Positions 32,257 through 41,043 of a DNA stretch of 64,000 bases are shown piece by piece. Every line of letters starts with the position of its first letter. Positions within the stretch are counted from its first letter, which is position 1. The DNA is from Kordiimonadales bacterium. Lineage in GTDB: Bacteria; Pseudomonadota; Alphaproteobacteria; Sphingomonadales; Kordiimonadaceae. The notes under the pieces were generated by a model that was not told where the DNA came from, did no database searches, and saw only the letters and a list, made by a program, of their open reading frames with translations. Location: the NCBI GenBank assembly GCA_002401685.1, contig NVTU01000003.1, positions 35,888 through 99,887 of the forward strand, given 5' to 3'. Both the position numbers and the translations under genes were made by a program.

Positions 32257-33180
32257 ATGAATAAGCCAGTTGAGCAAAGCAAGTTTCAGCGTAAACCAAG
32301 CTGGATCAGGGTGAAGGCCCCGGTCAGCAAGGAATATCACGCCACACGTAAGCTGATGCGGGATAAAAACTTGCATACGGTTTGCGAAGAGGCAGCTTGC
32401 CCAAATATTGGTGAATGCTGGGCCAAGAAACACGCTACGGTGATGATTCTCGGTGATACCTGCACACGCGCCTGTGCCTTTTGTAATATCAAAACTGGTC
32501 GCCCAATGGCCGTTGACCCGCTAGAGCCCATGAACACAGCTGAAGCGTGCGCTGCGATGGGGCTCGCCCATATTGTTATTACATCAGTTGACCGAGACGA
32601 TCTGGAAGACGGCGGTGCAGACCAATTCGTTAAAGTGATCAAAGCACTGCGCGAGGTTAGCCCGCATACAACGATTGAAATTTTGACACCTGATTTCCGC
32701 AACAAACCCGGTGCGCTTGAAAAGGTTGTCGAAGCAAAACCTGATGTATTCAATCATAATTTGGAAACAGTACCAAGGCTTTACCCAAAAATTCGCCCGG
32801 GTGCGCGCTTCTATCATTCTCTGAAATTGCTGGATACCGTGAAGCAGTTGGACCCAACAATATTCACGAAATCAGGCATTATGGTAGGCTTGGGTGAAGA
32901 GCGGCTTGAGATCAGCCAAGTGATGGACGATATGCGCATCGCTGACATCGATTTTATGACCATTGGCCAATATCTTCAGCCCACACCGCGCCACGCAAAA
33001 CTCATCCGCTATGTAACGCCCGAAGAATTTAAGACGTACGAGCGCATGGGCAAAGGAAAAGGTTTCCTGCAAATCTCGTCCACGCCGCTGACACGCTCTA
33101 GCTATCACGCCGGGGATGATTTTGCCAAGCTGCGCCTAGCGCGCGAAAAGAAATTAGCGTTGGCAGCGGCAAACGGCTGA
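32257..33180 (+). CDS. lipA: lipoyl synthase
   Basis: LipA is a radical-SAM enzyme that inserts two sulfurs into octanoyl groups on lipoyl domains. The 307-residue product has both clusters: the auxiliary cluster cysteines in [12 protein letters not shown] and the SAM-cluster [18 protein letters not shown] near the C terminus holds the conserved serine. The ATG at 32257 is chosen; a TTG two codons earlier would overlap the upstream stop. It sits at the end of the pyruvate dehydrogenase genes, whose lipoyl domains are its substrates. lipB is not in the window. Confidence 0.97.
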   Translation: MNKPVEQSKFQRKPSWIRVKAPVSKEYHATRKLMRDKNLHTVCEEAACPNIGECWAKKHATVMILGDTCTRACAFCNIKTGRPMAVDPLEPMNTAEACAAMGLAHIVITSVDRDDLEDGGADQFVKVIKALREVSPHTTIEILTPDFRNKPGALEKVVEAKPDVFNHNLETVPRLYPKIRPGARFYHSLKLLDTVKQLDPTIFTKSGIMVGLGEERLEISQVMDDMRIADIDFMTIGQYLQPTPRHAKLIRYVTPEEFKTYERMGKGKGFLQISSTPLTRSSYHAGDDFAKLRLAREKKLALAAANG

Positions 33181-33241
33181 TTTGTATCGGCCTTGACCTC
33201 CACATGATCCTCTGGCAGGTTTTTGGTTAGGGGAAGCTTTT

Positions 33242-34030
33242 ATGACTATTGTGACATTTGACGAGGCGGGCGTCTGCGCAAACTGCGGTGGCTCACCTGG
33301 TTTGAAATTCTGCGAACAGTGCGGGCAAAAGAGTAAAACTGAGCGTTTAAACGCCTTTCAGCTTCTAAAAGTGGGCATTCTTACAGTTTTGGACGCCGAC
33401 GCTAAAGTTCTTATGACCCTGAAAGCACTTCTGATAAACCCAGGGCAGGTGGCGCTGGATTATATCTCTGGCGCGCGTGTTCGTTATATAAATCCCATAA
33501 AATTGTTTTTCGTTTCCGTGGCTATAATGGTTGCCGTTGTTGCAATGACAGGCGAAGTTGCGACGACAATGAAAGCGACGGGCTCGTCCGCAGCGGACAT
33601 GGCTGATCTAGATGCTCAGGCGGGCACAGATATGGTCGGTATCATGGTCGCAATGGAATATGTGATAGCGACCTGGTTACAAGGGCTGGTCGTGTTCACC
33701 ATGCCTTTGTTTTGCCTTCTCGTCACGGCGCAGCACAGGAAAAGAGGGCGCAATTACGCCGAGGTTTTGGTGTTGACTTGCTACACTTACGGCTTTGCAA
33801 ACTTGTTGGGTGTGCTTGTCTCAATCGCAATGTTTTTAAGCGGGTATTTTTTCATCTGGCTAAAGCTCATAATAATTGCCGGATATTTTATGATGAGCGC
33901 GCGCACATTCTTCGCCTTAAGTAATGTGCGCACAGTATTTTCGTTTATTCTGTCCGCACTTTTATATATTGTAGCTATGTATTTGGTTTTAATACCCTTT
34001 GTCTCCGCGCGCTACGCGGGGTTCTTGTAG
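33242..34030 (+). CDS. DUF3667 zinc-ribbon membrane protein, copy 1
   Basis: A 262-residue protein with an N-terminal four-cysteine zinc ribbon (CANCGGSPGLKFCEQCGQ), a short amphipathic stretch, and the DUF3667 signature LLINPGQVALDYISGARVRYINPIKLFF leading into the first of about five membrane helices. AGGGGA lies eight bases before the ATG. Function unknown in all genomes I recall. It is followed by a second gene of the same design. Both sit between lipA and the RatA-type gene, which are usually adjacent in alphaproteobacteria. Confidence 0.8.
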   Translation: MTIVTFDEAGVCANCGGSPGLKFCEQCGQKSKTERLNAFQLLKVGILTVLDADAKVLMTLKALLINPGQVALDYISGARVRYINPIKLFFVSVAIMVAVVAMTGEVATTMKATGSSAADMADLDAQAGTDMVGIMVAMEYVIATWLQGLVVFTMPLFCLLVTAQHRKRGRNYAEVLVLTCYTYGFANLLGVLVSIAMFLSGYFFIWLKLIIIAGYFMMSARTFFALSNVRTVFSFILSALLYIVAMYLVLIPFVSARYAGFL

Positions 34031-34089
34031 CGGTTCGCGAGACGACAACAGCAGGTTCGGCGTTCTAAGCTGAATAAAAAGGTTAGAGT

Positions 34090-34857
34090 ATGGACGCGAG
34101 CAAATGTGAATGCGCAAATTGCGGCACACCGCTGGACGGACAATTTTGCCACCGTTGCGGCCAACGCAATTTAGAAGGCCGCCTTAATGCGCGTCATTTC
34201 GTCTCCCAAGCATTTGAAGAAATTACGAGCCTAGACAGCAAAATAGGGCGGACGGTCTGGGGCCTTATCCAGAACCCCGGCCAAGTATCGCTCCGCTATA
34301 TCGGCGGTGAGCGCATGCGGTATGTTAATCCGCTTAAGTATTTTCTTTTGGTGTTTGCGCTTTTTTATCTGGCTATGGTTACCACCGGCGGTATGGACGC
34401 GTTTGTCGACAATACGGTGAACGAGAATGGGCCGATAGATACCTCGCCTGAGCAAATGTTGGCTAACAGTGCGCTTGAATTGAAAGACGTTCTCAGAGAC
34501 CAATTGAATTTCGTTGTAATTTTGATACTACCGCTGTTCGCGCTCGTTCTTCGCTGGCAATTTTGGCGGTCGGGTAAAAATTACGTTGAGACGCTTTGCA
34601 TGGTATTTTATGCGTTTGCTCAAATCTATCTATACTCGATTTTTGCCGTATTGGCTCAGCATGCTTTGGGCTCATTCAATAACGATGTAGATGTCCTTAT
34701 ACGAACGGCTGTTCTTGCTTATACATTTAAAGTGTTTTTTGAAATGGGCTGGATAAAAGCTTTTGTTACATCCGTTCTTTCAGTCATTATTTATACGGTT
34801 ATCTTCATAGTGACAGTTGTTGCGGTCACTGCGCTGCGGGAATTTGTCGCGTTCTGA
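34090..34857 (+). CDS. DUF3667 zinc-ribbon membrane protein, copy 2
   Basis: A 255-residue paralog of the preceding gene, with the same layout: four-cysteine ribbon (CANCGTPLDGQFCHRCGQ), the conserved LIQNPGQVSLRYIGGERMRYVNPLKYFL and about five membrane helices. The sequences differ widely outside the signature, so the duplication is old or the two genes were acquired as a pair. The 59-bp gap makes cotranscription likely. The two products may pair in the membrane; that is inference. No function is known. Confidence 0.8.
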   Translation: MDASKCECANCGTPLDGQFCHRCGQRNLEGRLNARHFVSQAFEEITSLDSKIGRTVWGLIQNPGQVSLRYIGGERMRYVNPLKYFLLVFALFYLAMVTTGGMDAFVDNTVNENGPIDTSPEQMLANSALELKDVLRDQLNFVVILILPLFALVLRWQFWRSGKNYVETLCMVFYAFAQIYLYSIFAVLAQHALGSFNNDVDVLIRTAVLAYTFKVFFEMGWIKAFVTSVLSVIIYTVIFIVTVVAVTALREFVAF

Positions 34858-34918
34858 TGCTTGGGTCTTTACTGTTGCCGTGCATCGCATTACTTAAAAG
34901 CCGAAAGGTTTAGAGTGA

Positions 34919-35356
34919 ATGCCCCATTTTAGTGAACAGAAACAATTGCCCTACAGTGCAGACCAAGTGTTCGCGCTTGTCTCTGATGTGGCAAATTATC
35001 CTGAGTTTTTGCCCTGGTGTTTAGGTGCCCGCGTTTACAGTAAGAAACCCGGCAGGTTTGATGCGGATGTAATCATTGGGTTTAAAATGTTTCGGGAGCG
35101 TTTTACGTCCCGCGTCACGATGGAAGAAGGCAAGTCGCTTAACGTTGATTATATCAAAGGCCCTATGAAACGGCTTTATAATCACTGGGTCTTTACGCAG
35201 CAACCAGACGGCTCTTGTTTGGTGGATTTCGAGGTGGACTTCGAGTTTAAAAGCCGAATACTTGAAGAGCTAATCGGAGGGCTATTTGAAAAAGCCTGTC
35301 ACAAGATGATGAGTGCTTTTGAAGAACGCGCAGCGGTTCTTTACGGCGATAGCTAG
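34919..35356 (+). CDS. RatA/Coq10-type START-domain protein
   Basis: A 145-residue single-domain protein of the SRPBCC/START fold, the bacterial Coq10/RatA group. Diagnostic segments are YSADQVFALVSDVANYPEFLPWC at the N terminus and NHWVFTQQPDGSCLVDFEVDFEFKS in the C-terminal half. Coq10 binds ubiquinone and is needed for respiration. E. coli RatA was reported as a ribosome-association inhibitor. In alphaproteobacteria the Coq10-like role is the likelier one. AAAGG lies upstream of the ATG. It converges on pncC with six bases between the stops. Confidence 0.85.
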   Translation: MPHFSEQKQLPYSADQVFALVSDVANYPEFLPWCLGARVYSKKPGRFDADVIIGFKMFRERFTSRVTMEEGKSLNVDYIKGPMKRLYNHWVFTQQPDGSCLVDFEVDFEFKSRILEELIGGLFEKACHKMMSAFEERAAVLYGDS

Positions 35357-35362
35357 CGTGCT

Positions 35363-35863
35363 TTAAGAAGCAATGGCCTCAAGCAGCAACGAGAGCGCAG
35401 TTATAGTTGCCAGACGGCGTATCTCGTCTCTGTCAGCATCTTCATCATAGTGATGGCAAACGGCGACCGGCGCTTCGCCCAACTGTGCAATTGCGAACCA
35501 AACTGTGCCGATGGGCTTTTCTTCACTGCCGCCACCGGGCCCTGCAATGCCTGTAATCGCAACAGTTATATCAGCCATGCTGTTGGCGAGTGCACCGTAG
35601 GCCATTTCTTTTGCAACAGCTTCAGAGACGGCCCCATCACGCTCAATACTCTTGATGCTTACACTGAGCATTTCTTGTTTTGCTTCGTTTGTGTAGGTTA
35701 CAAAGCCTCGATCAACGACGTCAGAAGAGCCTGCCACGCTGGTTAGAGCGGCTGCAACCAAACCGCCAGTGCAGGATTCCGCAACTGCAACCATAAGGCC
35801 CCGTTGGCGTGCCGCTTCAAGCGCGCTGACGGCGAGTAAGCATGTGTCTTTGTCAAACTTCAT
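35363..35863 (-). CDS. pncC: CinA C-terminal-type nicotinamide-nucleotide amidohydrolase
   Basis: A 166-residue stand-alone CinA C-terminal domain, the PncC type, which deamidates nicotinamide mononucleotide to nicotinate mononucleotide for NAD recycling. The hallmarks AESCTGGLVAAALTSVAGSS and AITGIAGPGGGSEEKPIGTV are intact. Length is normal for the short form. It faces the RatA-type gene; lipA, coq10-like and cinA are frequent neighbours in alphaproteobacteria. Confidence 0.9.
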   Translation of the reverse strand: MKFDKDTCLLAVSALEAARQRGLMVAVAESCTGGLVAAALTSVAGSSDVVDRGFVTYTNEAKQEMLSVSIKSIERDGAVSEAVAKEMAYGALANSMADITVAITGIAGPGGGSEEKPIGTVWFAIAQLGEAPVAVCHHYDEDADRDEIRRLATITALSLLLEAIAS

Positions 35864-36173
35864 AGTCCAATCCTAGCGGAAATAGGTTAATGATTGCAAG
35901 ATGCTAGTTTACTGCTGTAATTGCCATTACCCCGAGTGGTAGGGCGAAGAAGGCAACTCTAAGAATAAGCCAAAACTCGTGACGCATCTCCAGCGTTTAA
36001 CCGGCACTGAGTTCTATTGGGATTGGGGTGTCTCCTGTGTCCTCATCAGCAAGGGTAACAGCTAGGTTTGTTATCAATGTATCCGATGTAAACCTTCTGG
36101 AAATCAAATTGATTTAAAGTCTACAACGAGTTATCAAGAACGAGGCGATATACACTTTTTTGGAGTATTACCG
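35864..36173. other. intergenic region with a possible 27-codon membrane-peptide ORF
   Basis: A 310-bp gap. On the minus strand, 35904-35987 encodes a 27-residue peptide (MRHEFWLILRVAFFALPLGV then seven more residues) with one hydrophobic helix. CTGGAG directly abuts its ATG, which is too close for a normal ribosome-binding site. It would precede pncC by 40 bp. I would not call it a gene without conservation data. No RNA gene or repeat was seen. TTTTTTGGAG shortly before 36174 is the ribosome-binding site of the next gene. Confidence 0.3.
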
Positions 36174-36599
36174 ATGAATACGTTTTTGCGATCCATAGCT
36201 GTCACCGCGCTGTTAGTATTCCCTTTTTCCGCCTCTGCAGATGATGCTACGCCTTCAACGGAGGGCGCCAAAGTTTATTTTATCTTCCCTGCTGATGGAG
36301 CCAAAATTTCGGGACCGGTCACAGTTCGTTTTGGCCTTAAGGGAATGGGCGTGGCACCTTCAGGCATTGAAAAAGCAGGGACCGGGCATCACCACCTGAT
36401 TGTCGATGCGCCGCTTCCTTCCGTTACCGATTTTATCCCCGCTGATGAGCATCACAAGCATTTTGGCGGTGGCCAAACAGAGGTGACACTAACGTTGGCG
36501 CCAGGCAAACATACCTTGCAGTTGTTGCTGGGGGATCAGTCTCATCTGCCGCATGTGCCTGCGGTATATTCCAAGAAAATCACGATCACCGTTGAATAA
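36174..36599 (+). CDS. exported DUF4399 protein
   Basis: A 141-residue protein with a signal peptide (about 1-22, cleavage near ASA-DD) and one domain of the DUF4399 type. Typical segments are VYFIFPADGAKISGPVTVRF, GTGHHHLIVDAP, the His-rich DEHHKHFGGGQTEVTLTL and a C-terminal TLQLLLGDQSHLPHVP. The fold is probably an immunoglobulin-like beta sandwich. The conserved histidines suggest metal binding, which is inference. Usually annotated only as a rod-shape or ATPase-neighbour hypothetical protein. It appears to be a single-gene unit. Confidence 0.78.
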   Translation: MNTFLRSIAVTALLVFPFSASADDATPSTEGAKVYFIFPADGAKISGPVTVRFGLKGMGVAPSGIEKAGTGHHHLIVDAPLPSVTDFIPADEHHKHFGGGQTEVTLTLAPGKHTLQLLLGDQSHLPHVPAVYSKKITITVE

Positions 36600-36691
36600 C
36601 TTACTCCTGGGCTTCTGACCGCGTTTACGCTGGACCTTTGCAGGCCCCTATGACAGTTATTCATTCACGGTTTTTTAACTAAAAAATCATC

Positions 36692-36721
36692 GTGGCAGCG
36701 ACACCGAAGTGTTGTTGCTAC
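36692..36721. repeat. 13-bp inverted repeat with CGAA loop
   Basis: Arms 36692-36704 and 36709-36721 pair over 13 positions (three of them G-T wobbles) around the tetraloop CGAA. CTCTGTTTG follows, which is too weak a T-run for a confident terminator. It lies between the DUF4399 gene and a cupin gene, 39 bp before the cupin start. It may be a terminator of the first or a leader structure of the second. Confidence 0.5.
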
Positions 36722-36759
36722 CTCTGTTTGGTGCGTGCTTGATTGAAGCGAGTTAAAGT

Positions 36760-37089
36760 ATGGAAATCAAAGATCTACCCTTTGGAACGACTGATTGGTC
36801 CGCCGTTGAGCGAACCCAACATTCTGGTGATACGGGTATGGCTTTCTGGCAAACTCAAAACTTCGGGCCTATGCGTGTTCGTATGGTTGAATATACGCCC
36901 GGCTATCTGGCTGATCATTGGTGTAGTAAAGGCCATATTCTTTTGTGTCTTGAAGGTGAGCTCGACACAGAATTAGACGATGGCCGCGTGTTCACACTTA
37001 AGGCGGGACAAAGCTACCAGGTGGCGGACGGCGCAGAAGCGCACCGGTCCTCAACAAAGGTTGGCGCGAAACTGTTCGTGGTTGATTAG
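36760..37089 (+). CDS. DHCW-motif cupin protein
   Basis: A 109-residue cupin of the group named for an Asp-His-Cys-Trp-like motif; here it reads ADHWCSKGHILLCLEGEL. A second conserved part is AGQSYQVADGAEAHRSST. No signal peptide. The group has no known function. It resembles metal-binding cupins but uses a rearranged ligand set (His, Cys, His). It is bounded upstream by a hairpin and converges on pgpA. Confidence 0.75.
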   Translation: MEIKDLPFGTTDWSAVERTQHSGDTGMAFWQTQNFGPMRVRMVEYTPGYLADHWCSKGHILLCLEGELDTELDDGRVFTLKAGQSYQVADGAEAHRSSTKVGAKLFVVD

Positions 37090-37153
37090 CCTTGTAGAAG
37101 TGCTAGTGAATATGGCTGGTGAGGTGCAAACACTTAGTTGCCTCAGTTGCTGC

Positions 37154-37657
37154 CTATAGCAGGTAAAGCATTGCAGTCGTTAGTAAAAGTGCTGCAATGA
37201 TGCCTGCAACAATATCATCAATCATCACGCCAAACCCACCTGATACTTTTTTGTCGAGCGGGCCAATCGGCCATGGTTTGATGATGTCGAAAATGCGGAA
37301 CAAAACAAAACTCAACGCCAGCGCGCGCCAGTCGTAGGGTAGTAAGGCTAGTGGCGCCATGGCGATCCACTGGCCTGCAATCTCATCAATAACGATTTCA
37401 GGTGCGTCATGTACTCCGGTGGCCGCTTCAATGGCGTTGATACTCCAAATCGATAGGGCGGTGACAAAGGCGGCGCCGCCTAGAAGCAGTGCGAACGCAA
37501 AAGGTAGCTGGAGAATGCCATACCCAAAAACAAGACCAAGTAGGCTGCCCCATGTGCCAGGAGCAGGGCGCATGAGGCCTGAGCCGAATCCTACAGCCCA
37601 CCAGTAAGCTATGCTTTTAAAGCGTCCGTCCCAATTGGATAGTGTCTCTTTTGCCAT
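37154..37657 (-). CDS. pgpA: phosphatidylglycerophosphatase A
   Basis: PgpA removes phosphate from phosphatidylglycerol phosphate in the inner membrane. The 167-residue product starts at the ATG at 37657; an in-frame TTG two codons earlier is less likely. Family motifs are visible: GSGLMRPAPGTWGSLLGL, the acidic EIVIDEIAGQW, and FRIFDIIKPWPIGPLDKKV followed by GFGVMIDDIVAGI. About four membrane helices. It lies 54 bp downstream of ispDF on the same strand, a pairing common in alphaproteobacteria. Confidence 0.93.
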   Translation of the reverse strand: MAKETLSNWDGRFKSIAYWWAVGFGSGLMRPAPGTWGSLLGLVFGYGILQLPFAFALLLGGAAFVTALSIWSINAIEAATGVHDAPEIVIDEIAGQWIAMAPLALLPYDWRALALSFVLFRIFDIIKPWPIGPLDKKVSGGFGVMIDDIVAGIIAALLLTTAMLYLL

Positions 37658-37711
37658 CTTCAAATTCCAGTTTGCTCAGTTGCCAGTTAGGCCGATTACC
37701 CGTTGGCTCTG

Positions 37712-38875
37712 TTAAACGTCAAACGGTAGGCGTACAGTTGCTGTCGCCTGTGCAGCAATGCCCTCGCCGCGCCCGGTGAAGCCTAGTTTTTCAGTAGTTG
37801 TCGCCTGCACGCTCACCCTAGATATATCAAGGGCTAGGATATCGGCGATACGAGCGCGCATTGCGTCCATATGGGGGCCAATCTTGGGCCGTTCGCAAAT
37901 GATAATTACGCTCACGTGGGCCAGTATACCGGATCTAGCGCGCACAAGCTTGGCTGCATGAGATAGGAAAATATGGCTTTCGACGCCGCGCCATTGCTCG
38001 TCGCTCGGCGGGAAATGGGTGCCTATATCACCTTCGGCAATTGCCGCCAGAACCGCGTCAGTTATAGCATGTAGCGCAACGTCAGCGTCCGAATGCCCTT
38101 TTAGGGACTGAGAGTGCGGGATGTTGACGCCGCAAAGCCATACGCTATCCCCGGCCTCAAAACGGTGCACGTCATAGCCAGATCCAACTCGGATATCAGC
38201 TGTTCGTAACATCATTTGCGTTTCTGCCCTGTCGAAATCAGCTGCTGTCGTCACTTTGAAATTTCCCTCGCTGCCTAGGCAGATTTCTACATTGTGGCCG
38301 GCGGCTTCCATAACCGCGCCGTCATCCGTATAGGCCTCACCAATGTTAGCTTCATGTGCAAGGCGTAGTTCGCGGTAGGAAAACCCTTGGGGAGTTTGAA
38401 TAGCGAACAGCCCATCGCGATCAACTGTATGCAATTCGCCCTCTGGATTGGTCCGCTTTATCGTATCAACGATAGGCACACCCGGTACAACAGCAGAGGC
38501 ACCGTTCTCCAGAGTTTGCAGCACAGCACCAACTACCTCACTGCTTACAAAAGGGCGAGCAGCATCATGTATGAGCACATAGTCAGCAGTCAGGTGTTCA
38601 ATGCCCGATAAGCCGTTGAGCACACTTTGTTGGCGTGTGTCCCCACCGAACACAGGTTCCATAAGGGCCAACCCTTCAACGGAACGGCTATAAAGCGCGC
38701 GGTCGTTTTCGTGAATGACAACCTGAATGTGTGCCTCTGGAGCTATCTTCTGCAAAGCAGTAACCGTTTGGCGCAACAAGGGTTTTCCGGCAATCATGCG
38801 GTATTGTTTTGGAAGCCCTTCGCCCGCGCGACTACCGCGGCCTGCAGCAACTATTATGATAACGAGTTTTTTCAC
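37712..38875 (-). CDS. ispDF: bifunctional IspD/IspF enzyme of the MEP pathway
   Basis: A 387-residue fusion. Residues 1-225 are IspD (MEP cytidylyltransferase), with the nucleotide-binding VAAGRGSRAGEGLPKQY and YVLIHDAARPFV. Residues about 228-387 are IspF (MEcPP synthase), with RVGSGYDVHRFEAGD, the zinc-binding GHSDADVALHAITDA and LGFTGRGEGIAAQA. The two act two steps apart in isoprenoid synthesis; the fusion is a known alphaproteobacterial feature. It diverges from dusB across 90 bp. Confidence 0.96.
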   Translation of the reverse strand: MKKLVIIIVAAGRGSRAGEGLPKQYRMIAGKPLLRQTVTALQKIAPEAHIQVVIHENDRALYSRSVEGLALMEPVFGGDTRQQSVLNGLSGIEHLTADYVLIHDAARPFVSSEVVGAVLQTLENGASAVVPGVPIVDTIKRTNPEGELHTVDRDGLFAIQTPQGFSYRELRLAHEANIGEAYTDDGAVMEAAGHNVEICLGSEGNFKVTTAADFDRAETQMMLRTADIRVGSGYDVHRFEAGDSVWLCGVNIPHSQSLKGHSDADVALHAITDAVLAAIAEGDIGTHFPPSDEQWRGVESHIFLSHAAKLVRARSGILAHVSVIIICERPKIGPHMDAMRARIADILALDISRVSVQATTTEKLGFTGRGEGIAAQATATVRLPFDV

Positions 38876-38965
38876 AGGCTTCCTTTAATCAGGGACTAGC
38901 GTTTTGTTCCGACTTCTGCCATAAGCGTGCCTAATTAATAGGCAGTTTAAAGTTGGACGTATATA

Positions 38966-39952
38966 GTGGCTCTTAACATCGGTCCCGTAGAAATTAAAGA
39001 CCCAGTATTTTTGGCACCCATGTGTGGTGTCACTGATATGCCCTTTCGCAGGCTTGTAAAAGGCTTTGGCGTTGGCCTTGTTGTGTCTGAAATGATTGCA
39101 TCTGAAGCCATGATCCGTGCTTCTGAAAAATGCATGAAAATGGCTACAAACTGCGCTGAAGAATTTCCGATGTCAGTGCAGCTCGCTGGTTGCGAAGGCT
39201 CGAAAATGGCGCAAGCTGCGCAGCTAAACGAAGACCGTGGCGCTGCTATCATCGATATAAACATGGGCTGCCCGGTTAAAAAGGTTGTGAATGGCCATTC
39301 CGGTTCCAGCCTAATGCGGGACTTGGATAAAGCAGGCGAATTGATTATTGCAACAGTGGGTGCAGTATCATTGCCTGTTACACTCAAAATGCGTCTAGGA
39401 TGGGACGATAGCAGTTTCAATGCGCCTGAACTGGCGAAAATTGCAGAGCAAGCCGGTGTAAAGATGATTGTTGTGCACGGCCGCACGCGTTGCCAGATGT
39501 ACAAAGGGCACGCTGATTGGCGCAAAGTTGGTGTCGTGAAGGAAGCTGTGAATATCCCTGTGATTGTTAACGGCGACATCAACACGATGGAAGACGTGGT
39601 AACTGCACTTGATCATTCAAATGCTGACGGCGTGATGATTGGCCGTGGTACCTACGGCAAACCGTGGTTCCCAAGCCAGGTTATCCATTATTTGAAAACT
39701 GGTGAAATTCTGGCTGCGCCTGATCTTGAGACCCAGCTCGATACCATCATCACGCATTATGATGCCATGCTTGAGCATTACGGTTCGGTAACTGCTGTCC
39801 GTATGGCGCGGAAGCATCTCGGCTGGTACAGTAAAGGGCTGCAAGGCTCAGCTGAATTTCGTCAGCATATCAACCGGCTGGATGATGCTGAGCAAGTGAA
39901 GCGCGATATTCGTGATTTCTACTTACCGATTTGTGAGCAGCTGGCTGCTTAA
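38966..39952 (+). CDS. dusB: tRNA-dihydrouridine synthase (NifR3 type)
   Basis: A flavoenzyme that reduces uridines in the tRNA D-loop. The 328-residue product has the FMN-binding [14 protein letters not shown], the MGCPVKKV segment and the catalytic cysteine in [16 protein letters not shown], followed by [10 protein letters not shown] and [13 protein letters not shown] is the start. The gene lies directly before ntrB, with stop and start overlapping in TAATG, the classic nifR3-ntrB-ntrC order of alphaproteobacteria. Confidence 0.95.
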   Translation: MALNIGPVEIKDPVFLAPMCGVTDMPFRRLVKGFGVGLVVSEMIASEAMIRASEKCMKMATNCAEEFPMSVQLAGCEGSKMAQAAQLNEDRGAAIIDINMGCPVKKVVNGHSGSSLMRDLDKAGELIIATVGAVSLPVTLKMRLGWDDSSFNAPELAKIAEQAGVKMIVVHGRTRCQMYKGHADWRKVGVVKEAVNIPVIVNGDINTMEDVVTALDHSNADGVMIGRGTYGKPWFPSQVIHYLKTGEILAAPDLETQLDTIITHYDAMLEHYGSVTAVRMARKHLGWYSKGLQGSAEFRQHINRLDDAEQVKRDIRDFYLPICEQLAA

Positions 39953-41043
39953 TGGATCACGGCGGGACAGATATGCCTGCCGAGGTCGCCAAAGATATTC
40001 TGCTGAGCCTGTATCAGGCCATCATTCTTGTAGATGCAGACAGCTGCATTCAGGGTGTCTTTGCGCATACCGAGTCTATCTTCGAGCAGAGCCGTGAATT
40101 TTTGGTGGGTGCGCCAGTAAAATCCCTGCGTGGTGTTGGCTCTACTGCAAATGATTTAGTCGATCGAGCACGACAGGACAGTATGTCGCTGAACAGTTAC
40201 GATGTTTCTTGCGTGCCAGCTATTGGTGATATTGAACTAATGGACCTGCACGCACAGCCGCACGGTGCGGACGGCGTAATTTTACTGTCTATCCAGCCAA
40301 GGCGCATAACAGCGTTCCTTGAAAAGAAAGACGAAATGGAAGCCGCTGCGCGCTCCGTTGGTGGTCTGGCTTCGATGCTCGCGCATGAGATTAAAAATCC
40401 GCTTTCAGGTATTCGCGGCGCGGCTCAGTTGATGGGGCGTGCGCTGGAAGGCGCCAATGCCAGGCTTTCAGATTTGATCTGCAAAGAAGTTGACCGGATC
40501 AAAGACCTAGTTGAGGAATTAGAAACGTTCAGCAATCCGATCGAGCAAAAGCTTGAAGCCGTGAATATTCATGAAGTGCTGGATCATGTGCTGAATTTAA
40601 CGATTGCAGGGTTTGGCGCTAAGACGTCTATTAAGCCGCAGTTTGACCCCTCCCTCCCTGCTGTGTACGGACATTTTGACCGGCTTATCCAGACTTTTCT
40701 AAATTTGGTTAAAAACGCAGTTGAGGCAGCAGGCCCGGAGGCGGAACTCACCATTACTACAGCCTACCGTCACGGCATTTGGGTGAAAAGCAAAGGTGGG
40801 AAACGCGTGCGTCTTCCTGTTGAAGTGACTATTCGAGATAACGGCCCTGGCATTCCTGACGACTTGAAAAGTCATTTGTTTGACCCGTTTGTTAGCGGAA
40901 AAGATAGCGGCACTGGGCTTGGTCTTGCGCTGGTTGCTCGTTTTATTAGCGAAATGGGCGGCACTGTAACTGGTGATAACCACCCACAAGGCGGTGCAGT
41001 TTTTAAAGTGCAGCTTATGTTGCACGAGGATAACCTATCATGA
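39952..41043 (+). CDS. ntrB: nitrogen regulation histidine kinase NtrB
   Basis: NtrB phosphorylates NtrC under nitrogen limitation and is controlled by PII proteins. The 363-residue soluble kinase has an N-terminal PAS domain (about 10-120), the phospho-acceptor His145 in LAHEIKNPLSGIRGAAQLM, and an ATPase domain with NLVKNAVEAAG (N box), DNGPGIPDDL (G1) and GTGLGLALVARF (G2). The ATG overlaps the dusB stop by one base; a second ATG seven codons in (MPAEVAKD) is possible. Its stop overlaps ntrC by four bases. Confidence 0.95.
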   Translation: MDHGGTDMPAEVAKDILLSLYQAIILVDADSCIQGVFAHTESIFEQSREFLVGAPVKSLRGVGSTANDLVDRARQDSMSLNSYDVSCVPAIGDIELMDLHAQPHGADGVILLSIQPRRITAFLEKKDEMEAAARSVGGLASMLAHEIKNPLSGIRGAAQLMGRALEGANARLSDLICKEVDRIKDLVEELETFSNPIEQKLEAVNIHEVLDHVLNLTIAGFGAKTSIKPQFDPSLPAVYGHFDRLIQTFLNLVKNAVEAAGPEAELTITTAYRHGIWVKSKGGKRVRLPVEVTIRDNGPGIPDDLKSHLFDPFVSGKDSGTGLGLALVARFISEMGGTVTGDNHPQGGAVFKVQLMLHEDNLS

